51,016 nucleotides of DNA from positions 1-51,016 of the forward strand of contig CAZZFV010000011.1 in assembly GCA_964653855.1 (NCBI GenBank), in the 5' to 3' direction. The position numbers and the translations under genes were made by a program. This document shows, one piece after another, positions 1 to 7,784 of this stretch. The stretch comes from RGIG3528 sp964653855 (GTDB taxonomy: Bacteria > Bacillota > Clostridia > Lachnospirales > Lachnospiraceae). Positions within the stretch are counted from its first letter, which is position 1, and every line of letters starts with the position of its first letter. Under the pieces are notes generated by a model. It saw only the letters and a program-made list of their open reading frames with translations. It did not search any database and was not told the DNA's origin.

Positions 1-108
1 TACAATCTTCGGTACATAGAGGGTTGCGAGAACCGCAAGTATTGCAATTACAACAAGCAGTTCGATGAGTGTGAAACCTTTTTGGTTTTCTTTGAAAAAT
101 TTCTTCAT
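1..108 (-). CDS. Type IV prepilin-like protein, N-terminal part (cut by window edge)
   Basis: Only the first 36 codons are in the window; the gene runs off the left edge. The start ATG follows AAGGAG at good spacing. The peptide has a short basic leader ending in Gly11, then a class III signal starting F-T-L-I-E with Glu at +5, followed by a hydrophobic helix (V-V-I-A-I-L-A-V-L-A). This is the prepilin peptidase site and N-terminal helix of type IV pilins and type II pseudopilins. It lies last in pilB-pilT-pilC-prepilin, so it is probably the structural or a major pilin. The C-terminal domain, which would tell a pilin from a ComGC-type pseudopilin, is not visible. Confidence 0.9.
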   Translation of the reverse strand, partial: MKKFFKENQKGFTLIELLVVIAILAVLATLYVPKIV

Positions 109-239
109 GATATACTCCTTTTTGGAATTTTTTATTTATGATATGGGAAAAGTTATTTTGAGAACCCCTAATCCCTAACCATCGATTGATTAAAACAATA
201 GCTTATTTTAAAGCAAAAATAAATGAAATACTACGCTTT

Positions 240-1436
240 TTAATAAAGCGAAAACAACGGTAACGCAACCGCAAGCACGATAAATCCGACCACACCGCCG
301 AGCACAATTATGATTGTAGGCTGAATCATGTCGGTGATACGCTGTACCGCCGAATCAACTTCTTCGTCATAAAGATTTGCGGCATTTGCAAGCATTGCTT
401 CGATATTACCGGATTCCTCACCCATCATGATCATGTTTTCGAGCATTGGCGGGAAAATATGTTCTTCCTTTATGGGACCCGTGAGCCCTTTACCGGAAAT
501 CAGGCTTCTGCGCACGTTTTGGAGCGCTTCCGCGATATAGCGGTTACCCACAACCTTTGATGTGATATCAAGGCTTTCCGCGATACCTACACCGGCTGAA
601 AGAAGCGTTGACATAGTGCTCGCAAAACGCGATGATGCGTTCTTAACATACAGCATAGCAAAAGGCGGAATTTTAAGTTTTAAATAGTCAAGCTTAAGTC
701 CGCCGTTCGGTGTAGAATTATACACCTTTAATACCAACAAAAGTCCAACAATTATTAAAAAAGTTAAAAAACCATAATTTATCAAGAAATTCGATATTAA
801 AATTAACGCTTTTGTGGCTCCCGGGAGCTCCATGTCGTTTGAATCAAAAAGTGATATAAACGTAGGTACCACAACCGTCATAAGGAGAATAGTTACGGCA
901 ATCGCGACAACTATGACCATTATGGGGTATGTGAGTCCCGATTTAAACTTTTTTTGCGTCTTGTATGTTTTTTCAAAGTGGTTGTAAAGCGAGTCGAGCG
1001 ATTTATCGAGGGTACCCGATTCTTCTCCCGCTTCTATCATATAAATAAACACTTGCGGAAACTTGTCGCTTTGGTTTTTGATTGAGGTAGAAAGGCTTGC
1101 ACCCGTGCGGAGATCTTTGATAATTTCCGCAATCGCCTTTTTCATGACCTTGCTTTCCGTTTGATCGGAAACCATTTGGAGCGCATAAAGCATCGGAATT
1201 GCGGCTTTTAAGACAAGGCTAAACTGTTTGCAAAAAAGCATCAGGTCTTTTGTGGGGATCTTTTTGTTTCCTTCAAAATCAAAGATGTCTTTGCGTTCAA
1301 GCAAAGGCTTTACTTCAAGGACATAATAGTTTTGGCTTTTCAGCATTTCCGCAACGCTGTCCTCGCTCGGTCCCTCGTATACGCCTTCCGTAATGTTACC
1401 GTATATGTTTTTACCTTTATATGTGTATTTCGGCAT
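240..1436 (-). CDS. pilC: Type IV pilus inner-membrane platform protein PilC (T2SS F family)
   Basis: 398 aa, the usual length for PilC/GspF. It has two tandem T2SSF domains (about residues 65-190 and 270-392), each with a G-E-E-S-G motif (residues 137-141 and again near 335), and three predicted membrane segments (about 168-190, 215-236 and 370-393). The protein is the membrane platform that couples the PilB and PilT motors to pilin assembly. It lies 60 bp after pilT and just before the prepilin gene. Family assignment is firm; pilus rather than secretion or competence use is inferred from the neighbouring pilT. Confidence 0.93.
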   Translation of the reverse strand: MPKYTYKGKNIYGNITEGVYEGPSEDSVAEMLKSQNYYVLEVKPLLERKDIFDFEGNKKIPTKDLMLFCKQFSLVLKAAIPMLYALQMVSDQTESKVMKKAIAEIIKDLRTGASLSTSIKNQSDKFPQVFIYMIEAGEESGTLDKSLDSLYNHFEKTYKTQKKFKSGLTYPIMVIVVAIAVTILLMTVVVPTFISLFDSNDMELPGATKALILISNFLINYGFLTFLIIVGLLLVLKVYNSTPNGGLKLDYLKLKIPPFAMLYVKNASSRFASTMSTLLSAGVGIAESLDITSKVVGNRYIAEALQNVRRSLISGKGLTGPIKEEHIFPPMLENMIMMGEESGNIEAMLANAANLYDEEVDSAVQRITDMIQPTIIIVLGGVVGFIVLAVALPLFSLY

Positions 1437-1496
1437 TAATTATCCCCTGTCTCGGTGAAAAAATTATGAATAAATTTTGAAAAAATATTGTGCGTG

Positions 1497-2552
1497 CTAC
1501 ATAAGCACAATATTCGATTTATCCACACAATATTCCATGAGCTGTGTTTGTGTGATCTGCCCCATTTTGTATAGTTTCATGAGCGAATCGTCCATTAGCA
1601 TCATTCCGCTCATTGCGCCCGTTTTGATCGAGTTGTTTATCAGGTGATTTTTTCCTTCTCTTATCATGTTGCGGATTGCGGGATTCACAATCATGACTTC
1701 GGTTGCGATTACTCTTCCCTCTTTATCCGCACGCTTTAAGAGCTGCTGTGAAATAACGGCCTGGAGCGTTCCCGCAAGCTGAACCTTGATTTGGTCCTGT
1801 TGTGACGGCGGGAAAATATCTATTATTCTGTCGATTGTGGATGCGGCGCCGACCGTATGGAGCGTTGAAAGCACCAAGTGTCCCGTTTCTGCGGCGGTAA
1901 GCGCGATTTGGATTGTTTCAAAGTCACGCATCTCGCCGACCAATATTACATCCGGGTCTTGACGGAGGCATGCTCTAAGGGCATTTGTGAAGCTTCTCGT
2001 GTCGCTTCCGATTTCACGCTGGTTTACGATTGACTTGTTGTGTCTGAAAAGATATTCTATCGGGTCTTCAAGCGTGATTATGTGCTTTGTTTTTGTTTTG
2101 TTGATTTTATCCACAATACTTGCAAGCGTTGTCGATTTACCTGATCCCGTGGGACCGGTGACAAGGATGAGCCCCGAATTTTTGTTCGCAAGTTCCCCTA
2201 CAATCGGAGGGAGCCCGAGAGACTCCATCGGAGGGACGTTCGCCGAAATACAGCGGAGTGCCACACAGCAAGTGTTTCTTTGGTGATAAGCGTTTACACG
2301 GAAACGCTGGCTTCCGGGAACGGAATAAGAAAAGTCGAGTTCACCCTTTTCTTCGTATTCCTTAAATTGGATTTCGGACATTAAGCTCTTCGCAATTTCA
2401 GCCGTGTCTTTTGGGAGCAATTTTATATCGTTATAGGGCACAAGTTCACCGTGGCGGCGAAGCATCACAGGCACACCTACCGTAATATGAACATCCGAAA
2501 CACCCGGCGTATTGCAGGCATTATTAAGAATTTCGTTTATGTCAATCATCAT
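1497..2552 (-). CDS. pilT: Type IV pilus retraction ATPase PilT
   Basis: 351 aa, typical for PilT. An N-terminal PAS-like region is followed by the secretion ATPase core with Walker A G-P-T-G-S-G-K-S-T near residues 133-141, Walker B (D-P-D-V-I-L-V-G-E), the His box (H-L-V-L-S-T-L-H-T) and the PilT-specific A-I-R-N-M-I-R-E motif near residue 290, needed for retraction in known PilT proteins. The start overlaps the pilB stop as ATGA, indicating translational coupling. Its presence argues for a retractable pilus, hence twitching, adhesion or DNA uptake, rather than only a pseudopilus. Confidence 0.95.
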   Translation of the reverse strand: MMIDINEILNNACNTPGVSDVHITVGVPVMLRRHGELVPYNDIKLLPKDTAEIAKSLMSEIQFKEYEEKGELDFSYSVPGSQRFRVNAYHQRNTCCVALRCISANVPPMESLGLPPIVGELANKNSGLILVTGPTGSGKSTTLASIVDKINKTKTKHIITLEDPIEYLFRHNKSIVNQREIGSDTRSFTNALRACLRQDPDVILVGEMRDFETIQIALTAAETGHLVLSTLHTVGAASTIDRIIDIFPPSQQDQIKVQLAGTLQAVISQQLLKRADKEGRVIATEVMIVNPAIRNMIREGKNHLINNSIKTGAMSGMMLMDDSLMKLYKMGQITQTQLMEYCVDKSNIVLM

Positions 2553-4231
2553 TCAACCCCGCATGTGATATAGCTTACTTCTTCAAAGGAAGTTTTGCCT
2601 TTTAACAATAACTTTATGCATTCTTCGCGCAAAGACGTCATGCCGTTTTTCTTGGCTTCGGCGTAGATTTTGTTTGTGTCTTCGGAGCGGGAAATGAGGC
2701 TCCTGATTTCCGAATTTACAACCAAAATTTCGTGAACCGCACTTCTTCCCTTATATCCTATGTTGTTGCACTTTGGACATCCGACCGCTTTTTTGAATTT
2801 TTGCGGACCGGTAAGCCCCAAAAACTTAAGTTCATAATCCGGTGCGTCATACTCTATGCTGCACTCGGGGCAAAGGTTTCTTACAAGGCGCTGTGAAATA
2901 ACGCCCATCAAAGAAACCGCGAGGATATAAGGCTTTATCCCCATCTCTATGAGTCGTGAAATACTTGAAACGGCGTCGTTTGTGTGCATTGTGGATAATA
3001 CCAGGTGTCCCGTGATTGCGGAACGGATTGCTATGTCCGCCGTATCCGTATCACGGATTTCACCTACCATTATTACGTCGGGGTCCTGACGGAGGAAGGT
3101 TTTAAGCGCTTCAGCAAAGTCAAGTCCGATTTTTTGATTCACCTGCACCTGTGAAATTCCGTCTATCACATACTCGACGGGGTCTTCTATCGTAATGATG
3201 TTTTCTGATTCCTTGTTTAATTCGGTAAGCATCGCATAAAGCGTTGTGGATTTACCGGCGCCGGTGGGACCGGTTACAAGCACGAGGCCGTTCGGCAAAT
3301 GAAGCAGCTTATCAAACTTTGTGAGGTTGTCACGTGTGAGCCCCAAATATTCCTTTTTGATTTGAAAATTGTTTTTGTCGAGAATTCTCAAAACCGCTTT
3401 TTCGCCGTTTGTTGTGGGAAGAAGCGACACACGGATATTGTAAGTGTTGTCGCGGAATTTGTAATCGAATCTTCCGTCCTGCGGCAGGCGGCGCTCCGCA
3501 ATGTCAAGCGACGCAAGGATTTTTATACGTGTAATTATTGCGTTTAAAGCGTCAAGCGGAATGCTTCTCACGGAATTAAGTTTACCGTCCAAACGGTAAC
3601 GGATTCTTATGATATCCGACATCGGCTCTATATGTATATCCGACGCGTTGTCCGTGATCGCAACTTCTATTATCGAATTTATGAGACGAACGATCGGCGC
3701 ATTGTAAACGAGTGCGTCGCCGTCGATGTTTTGATCGGCGTCATGACCGGCCGCAGTCATTTCGTCTTTGATATCCTGGACGGCCTTGTCCGCAAAACGG
3801 TTTCCGTAAATTCTTCCGATTGTGTTTTGAATGCCCCTGATATAAGAAAGCGCGGGAATTATTTCGCATTGCGTTGCCATGCGTATGTCTTCCACCGCCA
3901 TAAAGTTGAGCGGATCTTCCATCACGACGGTAAGATATCCGTTTTCGAGCTTTACGGGAATGGCATTGTATTTTTTAACGATCGCAAAGGGAATTATCCT
4001 TATTACCTTGTCGGGAATTTCGATCGTTTCGATGTCGATAAACGGAAATCCCATTTGCGTACGAAGTGCTTCAAGCATTTGCTTTTCGGTAACAAAGCCG
4101 TGATTTATGAGAATTCGTCCGAGACGCTCCCCTTCCGTTTTTTGAAGTTCGAGAGCGCTTGCGAGCTTTTCGTTTGTGAGACATCCCGCAGATATTAAGA
4201 TTTCACCGAGTTTCTTTTTTTGAACAGCCAT
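2549..4231 (-). CDS. pilB: Type IV pilus assembly ATPase PilB with tandem MshEN c-di-GMP motifs
   Basis: 560 aa. The N-terminal MshEN region carries two 24-residue repeats of the c-di-GMP-binding pattern: residues 7-30 (K-L-G-E-I-L...L-Q) and 36-59 (R-L-G-R-I-L-I-N-H-G-F-V...L-R-T-Q). The ATPase core follows: Walker A at 321-329, Walker B around 393-401 and a His box. A Cys-x2-Cys pair at 454/457 and another at 485/488 form the zinc site of GspE/PilB enzymes. It drives pilin polymerization from the cytoplasmic face. First gene of the pilus run, with ribosome binding site AGGGG before the ATG. Function is secure; c-di-GMP control is inferred from the motif. Confidence 0.95.
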   Translation of the reverse strand: MAVQKKKLGEILISAGCLTNEKLASALELQKTEGERLGRILINHGFVTEKQMLEALRTQMGFPFIDIETIEIPDKVIRIIPFAIVKKYNAIPVKLENGYLTVVMEDPLNFMAVEDIRMATQCEIIPALSYIRGIQNTIGRIYGNRFADKAVQDIKDEMTAAGHDADQNIDGDALVYNAPIVRLINSIIEVAITDNASDIHIEPMSDIIRIRYRLDGKLNSVRSIPLDALNAIITRIKILASLDIAERRLPQDGRFDYKFRDNTYNIRVSLLPTTNGEKAVLRILDKNNFQIKKEYLGLTRDNLTKFDKLLHLPNGLVLVTGPTGAGKSTTLYAMLTELNKESENIITIEDPVEYVIDGISQVQVNQKIGLDFAEALKTFLRQDPDVIMVGEIRDTDTADIAIRSAITGHLVLSTMHTNDAVSSISRLIEMGIKPYILAVSLMGVISQRLVRNLCPECSIEYDAPDYELKFLGLTGPQKFKKAVGCPKCNNIGYKGRSAVHEILVVNSEIRSLISRSEDTNKIYAEAKKNGMTSLREECIKLLLKGKTSFEEVSYITCGVE

Positions 4232-4312
4232 TAAAAACCCCTATTATTTTGAATGTTTGCGGATTTAAACAACAATCCGTGTATCGGTTTATTTTAAACA
4301 ACGAATTACGTT

Positions 4313-5638
4313 TTAAAAAACGGTGGTTTTGGTTTCAGTTACAACACCGAGGATATGTTTGGGCGCGGAAACGGGTCCGTCCGAAAACTTATATGCGTTT
4401 CTTAATCGTTCTTCCGCCTGTGCCATTTTATTTTCGTCATTTGCATAAAGAGTTGCGATTGTGTCGCCCTTATTTACCTTATCGCCGACTTTTTTGTTTA
4501 TCTTAATGCCGACTGACAAATCAATCACAGAATCCTTTGTTTCACGGCCGCCGCCGAGGATAAGACTTGTCATTCCGATTTCGTCCGTTAAGATTTCTTT
4601 AACATATCCGTCTTCGGCGACTTTAATGTCTTTTTGGTATTTTGTGCCGATGAGTTTTTCGGGATTATAAATACAATCCGTGTCTCCGCCCTGTGCAGAT
4701 ACAAATTCGGCGAGTTTATTGAGAGCTTTTTTGGATGTTATTGTGCCTTTTAACATCTCTACCGCTTCGTCATAGTTACTTGCCTTATTTACGCCCATAA
4801 GCATGTATGCGGCAAGCGTCAGGCAGGATTCCGTAAGGTCTTTCGGGGCATCACCGTTTAAAGCCTTGATTGCTTCATAAACTTCAAGCGAATTTCCCAC
4901 ATATTCTCCCAAAGGATTTGACATGTCGGATAAAACGGCATATGTCTTTTTGCCAAACTTGTGACCGATGAGTACCATAAGTTCCGCGAGTTCAACAGCC
5001 TCGTCAAGCGTTTTCATAAATGCGCCGCTTCCCACCTTCACGTCAAGCACGATTGCGTCCGTGCCCGCGGCAAGCTTTTTACTCATTATGCTTGATGCGA
5101 TGAGCGACTTATTGTCAACCGTTGCCGTAACATCGCGAAGCGCATAAATCTTTTTGTCGGCGGGGCAAAGCTCCTTTGTTTGCCCTATTATCGAAAGTCC
5201 CACGCGGTTTACGTTATCGATGAAACGGTTAAAATCAATGTCAACCGAAAAGCCCTTAAAGCTTTCGAGCTTGTCTATCGTGCCGCCGGTGTGTCCGAGA
5301 CCTCTTCCGCTCATTTTTGCGACGGGAACTCCGAGAGACGCAACCATGGGGCATACGATTAAGGAAGTTTTGTCTCCCACGCCGCCCGTTGAATGCTTGT
5401 CTGCTTTTAATCCGTTGATGCGTGACAAATCAAGCGTTTCACCCGAATTAATCATGCTTTTTGTGAGATTTATCGTTTCTTCCGTATCCATTCCCTTAAA
5501 GTAAACGGCCATCAGAAACGCCGACATTTGATAGTCGGGAATTGTCCCGCCTGTAAACCCCGAAATAATATAATCTATTTCTTTATCGCTTAATTTTTCT
5601 CCGTGCTTTTTCTTTGTTATAAGATCATACATTCGCAT
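4313..5638 (-). CDS. pdp: Pyrimidine-nucleoside phosphorylase
   Basis: 441 aa. Matches the thymidine/pyrimidine-nucleoside phosphorylase family, which splits uridine or thymidine with phosphate into base and (deoxy)ribose-1-phosphate in nucleoside salvage. The glycine-rich stretch K-H-S-T-G-G-V-G-D-K-T near residues 81-91 is the family phosphate-binding signature. The chain has the helical dimerization domain, the central phosphate domain and the C-terminal alpha/beta domain. AAAGGAG lies 9 nt before the ATG. It follows proC and the nudix gene in the same direction and is probably in one transcript with them. Bacillota members usually accept both uridine and thymidine (Pdp) rather than thymidine only (DeoA); specificity is not decided by what I can see. 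Confidence 0.93.
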   Translation of the reverse strand: MRMYDLITKKKHGEKLSDKEIDYIISGFTGGTIPDYQMSAFLMAVYFKGMDTEETINLTKSMINSGETLDLSRINGLKADKHSTGGVGDKTSLIVCPMVASLGVPVAKMSGRGLGHTGGTIDKLESFKGFSVDIDFNRFIDNVNRVGLSIIGQTKELCPADKKIYALRDVTATVDNKSLIASSIMSKKLAAGTDAIVLDVKVGSGAFMKTLDEAVELAELMVLIGHKFGKKTYAVLSDMSNPLGEYVGNSLEVYEAIKALNGDAPKDLTESCLTLAAYMLMGVNKASNYDEAVEMLKGTITSKKALNKLAEFVSAQGGDTDCIYNPEKLIGTKYQKDIKVAEDGYVKEILTDEIGMTSLILGGGRETKDSVIDLSVGIKINKKVGDKVNKGDTIATLYANDENKMAQAEERLRNAYKFSDGPVSAPKHILGVVTETKTTVF

Positions 5639-5671
5639 GAGATTTTTCTCCTTTACGGCAACTTAATGATT

Positions 5672-6214
5672 TTATATTTTATTTTCCTTAACGCGTGCGT
5701 AATAAGTCATGATTCCCGCGATTGTTTTTCCGTCCGCAATTTCCGCGTTTATAATCATATTGACAAGTGTGTCAAGGTCATATCTGAAAATTTCAACTTC
5801 TTCGTCGGGATCCAAGTTCTGGTGCGTTTTTGTGAAATCCGTCGCAAGATAAATTTCGATATACTCGTCGTCGTAAGCCGCAGCGGGATAAAACTTGTTT
5901 AAAAGTTCGATTTTATTGCATTTATATCCCGTTTCTTCTTCCAATTCACGTGCGGCAGCCTCGGCACGTGTTTCGTTTGCGTTTAAGCATCCCGCCGGGA
6001 TTTCAAGCGTAAAACGATCGCATCCCGGGCGATATTGACGTACCATTAAGAGCTTTCCGTCATTGTCTACGGCAACAACCGCAGCCGCCCCATTATGATG
6101 GATAAAGTCCCACATGGCGGTATCGCCCGATTCAAATTTCATTTCTTTAGAGTAAAATGTAAGTATTTTTCCCTTATGTTCCAATTTTTCCGAAATACAT
6201 TCAGGTTTAATCAT
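5672..6214 (-). CDS. NUDIX hydrolase, ADP-ribose pyrophosphatase type
   Basis: 180 aa. A complete Nudix box is present near residues 75-97, starting G-C-L-N-A-N-E and ending R-E-L-E-E-E-T-G-Y, which fits Gx5Ex7REUxEExGU exactly, so the Mg-binding glutamates are intact. Length and the surrounding sequence fit the NudF/ADP-ribose pyrophosphatase subfamily, which cleaves ADP-ribose to AMP and ribose-5-phosphate. GAGGAATAT precedes the ATG. It sits between proC and pdp with short gaps, as often seen in clostridia. The exact substrate is inferred from the subfamily only. Confidence 0.88.
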   Translation of the reverse strand: MIKPECISEKLEHKGKILTFYSKEMKFESGDTAMWDFIHHNGAAAVVAVDNDGKLLMVRQYRPGCDRFTLEIPAGCLNANETRAEAAARELEEETGYKCNKIELLNKFYPAAAYDDEYIEIYLATDFTKTHQNLDPDEEVEIFRYDLDTLVNMIINAEIADGKTIAGIMTYYARVKENKI

Positions 6215-6236
6215 ATATTCCTCGTTTAAAACATTG

Positions 6237-7025
6237 TTATTTATTCATCGATACGGTTTTTTCATAAACGGCGTCGCACCCCTTTATGAGCGCATTTCTG
6301 AATCCCGCTTCTTCAAGTGCCGAAACACCGTAAATTGTTGTGCCGCCCGGTGAACAAACTGCATCCTTAAGTTCTCCCGGATGCTTGCCTGTTTTAAGCA
6401 TATATTCCGCACTTCCGAGTACGGTTTGCGCGACCATTTCATAGGCTGTTGCTCTCGGAATTCCGTATTTTACGGCTCCGTCCGCCATTGCTTCGATAAA
6501 CATGAAAACAAACGCGGGTGAGCTTCCGTTTGCGACAACGGCGGCATTCATGAGGCTTTCCGGAAGTTCAACGGACATTCCGACGGAATTAAATAATCGC
6601 ATAACGTCTTCTTTTCTTCCTTTAAAGCCTTCCATAAAGCATATTGCGGACATTCCGGCACCCACTTGTGCGGGAGTGTTCGGCATAATCCGGACAATCT
6701 CACCTTTCCCCGACAGAGCTTCCTTTATCTTTTTTATTTCAATGCCGGGAGCAATCGATAAAATCATTTTGTTATCGGTAACGAACGCTTCAATTTCCGC
6801 TAAAACCCCAAAAAACACTTGCGGCTTTATCGCAAGCACAATCATGTCGCATGACGCAGCAAGTGCCTTATTGCTTTCGGATTTTGCTATTTTATATTTT
6901 CTTTCGATGTCGGCGCATTTTTGTTCGTCCTTATCAAAAAATGTGACGTTGTTTTCACCGAATGCACTCACGGCGCCGCCGATCAGCGCGCTTCCCATAT
7001 TTCCCGTTCCGATTATTCCGATCAT
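6237..7025 (-). CDS. proC: Pyrroline-5-carboxylate reductase
   Basis: 262 aa, the normal length. The N-terminal Rossmann motif G-I-I-G-T-G-N-M-G binds NAD(P)H, and the C-terminal part has the ProC dimerization signature (S-P-A-F-V-F-M-F-I-E-A and P-G-G-T-T near residue 235). It reduces 1-pyrroline-5-carboxylate to proline, the last step of proline synthesis; proB and proA for the earlier steps lie about 6 kb away in another transcript. AGGAAGTG precedes the ATG, and a near-consensus sigma-A promoter lies just upstream. First gene of the proC-nudix-pdp unit. Confidence 0.96.
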   Translation of the reverse strand: MIGIIGTGNMGSALIGGAVSAFGENNVTFFDKDEQKCADIERKYKIAKSESNKALAASCDMIVLAIKPQVFFGVLAEIEAFVTDNKMILSIAPGIEIKKIKEALSGKGEIVRIMPNTPAQVGAGMSAICFMEGFKGRKEDVMRLFNSVGMSVELPESLMNAAVVANGSSPAFVFMFIEAMADGAVKYGIPRATAYEMVAQTVLGSAEYMLKTGKHPGELKDAVCSPGGTTIYGVSALEEAGFRNALIKGCDAVYEKTVSMNK

Positions 7026-7063
7026 TAAAATTCACTTCCTTCGACTGATTTACAATAAACTTG

Positions 7064-7092
7064 ATTATATCCTATTACAAAGCCATTGGCAA
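7064..7092 (-). promoter_or_regulatory. Sigma-A promoter of proC
   Basis: On the minus strand the sequence reads TTGCCA, 17 bp spacer, TATAAT, ending about 38 bp before the proC start. The -10 is perfect and the -35 matches 4 of 6. It lies directly after the terminator of the toxin-antitoxin unit, which supports an independent start of transcription here. Confidence 0.8.
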
Positions 7093-7101
7093 ACAAATTG
7101 C

Positions 7102-7135
7102 AAAAAAAAATTCCGGGGATAAAACCGGAATTTTT
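7102..7135 (-). terminator. Rho-independent terminator after brnA
   Basis: Inverted repeat AAAAATTCCGG / CCGGAATTTTT around an 8-nt loop, followed on the minus strand by a T run. It closes the toxin-antitoxin transcript about 40 bp after the brnA stop. The A and T tracts on both sides could let it act in both directions. Confidence 0.85.
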
Positions 7136-7177
7136 GAGTTGTAAATAATTTAGTTACAAAGATCTGAGTTGTAAATA

Positions 7178-7360
7178 TTATTGAGCCGTTTTTCGTAAAC
7201 GATTTCTTTGAGCAGCCGAACAAGCAAGTGCTTTTTGCATTTTTGGTGTCAGTTTCGGACAATCTTCATCGTAAACAATATCTTCATCCTTTAACTCGGA
7301 CAATCTTTTTAAAGTTTCTTTGGACGGTTTTTGATTTGGTTTAAGAGTCAATGTTGTCAT
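7178..7360 (-). CDS. BrnA-type antitoxin
   Basis: 60 aa from the ATG at 7360, chosen because AAAGGAG lies 8-9 nt before it; a longer reading from 7384 would start inside that site. The peptide has a basic N-terminal part and a D-E-D-I-V-Y-D...P-K-L-T-P motif like the D-E-D-I-D...P-E-L-T segment of BrnA/CopG-like partners of BrnT. Its 5' end overlaps the toxin stop by 20 bp. BrnA proteins neutralize BrnT and repress their own promoter. The sequence is short, so the assignment leans on the upstream BrnT gene. Confidence 0.75.
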   Translation of the reverse strand: MTTLTLKPNQKPSKETLKRLSELKDEDIVYDEDCPKLTPKMQKALACSAAQRNRLRKTAQ

Positions 7361-7616
7361 AATAATAACTCCTTTCTGTTGCATTTGCTTTTCTTGCCGA
7401 AATAATCCTTATTACATCTTTTCTTTCTGTAAATACCACAAATAAAACTGTTCCTACCATTCCGATAACAACATATCTGTCTTCATTGTCACTATGCTCC
7501 GCATCAAAAAATTCTATTCTGTTATCATCCTGAAAAACATATACAGCATCTTCAAAGGCAATTTTATGTTTTTTTACATTTATGGCAGCTTTGTCATCAT
7601 CCCATTCAAATTTCAA
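7341..7616 (-). CDS. BrnT family toxin (RelE-fold ribonuclease)
   Basis: 91 aa. Starts with the BrnT hallmark F-E-W-D-D-D-K-A-A-I-N-V-K-K-H-K-I-A-F-E-D-A and ends with R-I-I-S-A-R-K-A-N-A-T-E-R, the family's basic C-terminal signature. BrnT members are small mRNA interferases with a RelE-like fold, held by the antitoxin encoded next to them. The start codon is TTG with only a weak AAGAAAGTG site, whereas the antitoxin has ATG and a strong site; this favours excess antitoxin. It has its own promoter upstream. Toxicity itself is inferred from the family. Confidence 0.88.
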   Translation of the reverse strand: MKFEWDDDKAAINVKKHKIAFEDAVYVFQDDNRIEFFDAEHSDNEDRYVVIGMVGTVLFVVFTERKDVIRIISARKANATERSYYYDNIDS

Positions 7617-7655
7617 ATCAAGTTTTTCACTTTCTTAATTATTTTCTGTGCGTAT

Positions 7656-7685
7656 ATTATAACATGCGCAAAAACCTTTTGGCAA
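7656..7685 (-). promoter_or_regulatory. Sigma-A promoter of the brnT-brnA unit
   Basis: Minus-strand TTGCCA, 18 bp, TATAAT (or TGCCAA with 17 bp), about 40 bp before the TTG start of the toxin. The -10 is perfect. BrnA-type antitoxins usually bind at their own promoter; no clear operator repeat is visible here. Confidence 0.7.
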
Positions 7686-7744
7686 ATAAAAAACGTATAT
7701 TTCCTGCTTACTTATTTACAGAAAACATATTTGTTTTGATAACA

Positions 7745-7778
7745 AAAAAAGTTTCCGACAGTTGTCGGAAACTTTTTT
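7745..7778 (-). terminator. Rho-independent terminator of the aminotransferase gene
   Basis: Perfect 16-bp inverted repeat (AAAAAAGTTTCCGACA and its complement) around a 2-nt centre, with T runs on the minus-strand 3' side. It begins 7 bp after the stop codon of the aspartate aminotransferase gene. Symmetrical A/T flanks make it potentially bidirectional. Confidence 0.92.
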
Positions 7779-7784
7779 GTTAAC

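Noticed and set aside
7065..7262. 65-codon minus-strand frame over the brnA end and the proC promoter
   Set aside because: It crosses a terminator and a promoter and overlaps brnA in another frame; translation looks random.
7494..7739. 81-codon plus-strand frame opposite brnT
   Set aside because: Phe/Ile-rich translation of the antisense strand with no ribosome binding site.
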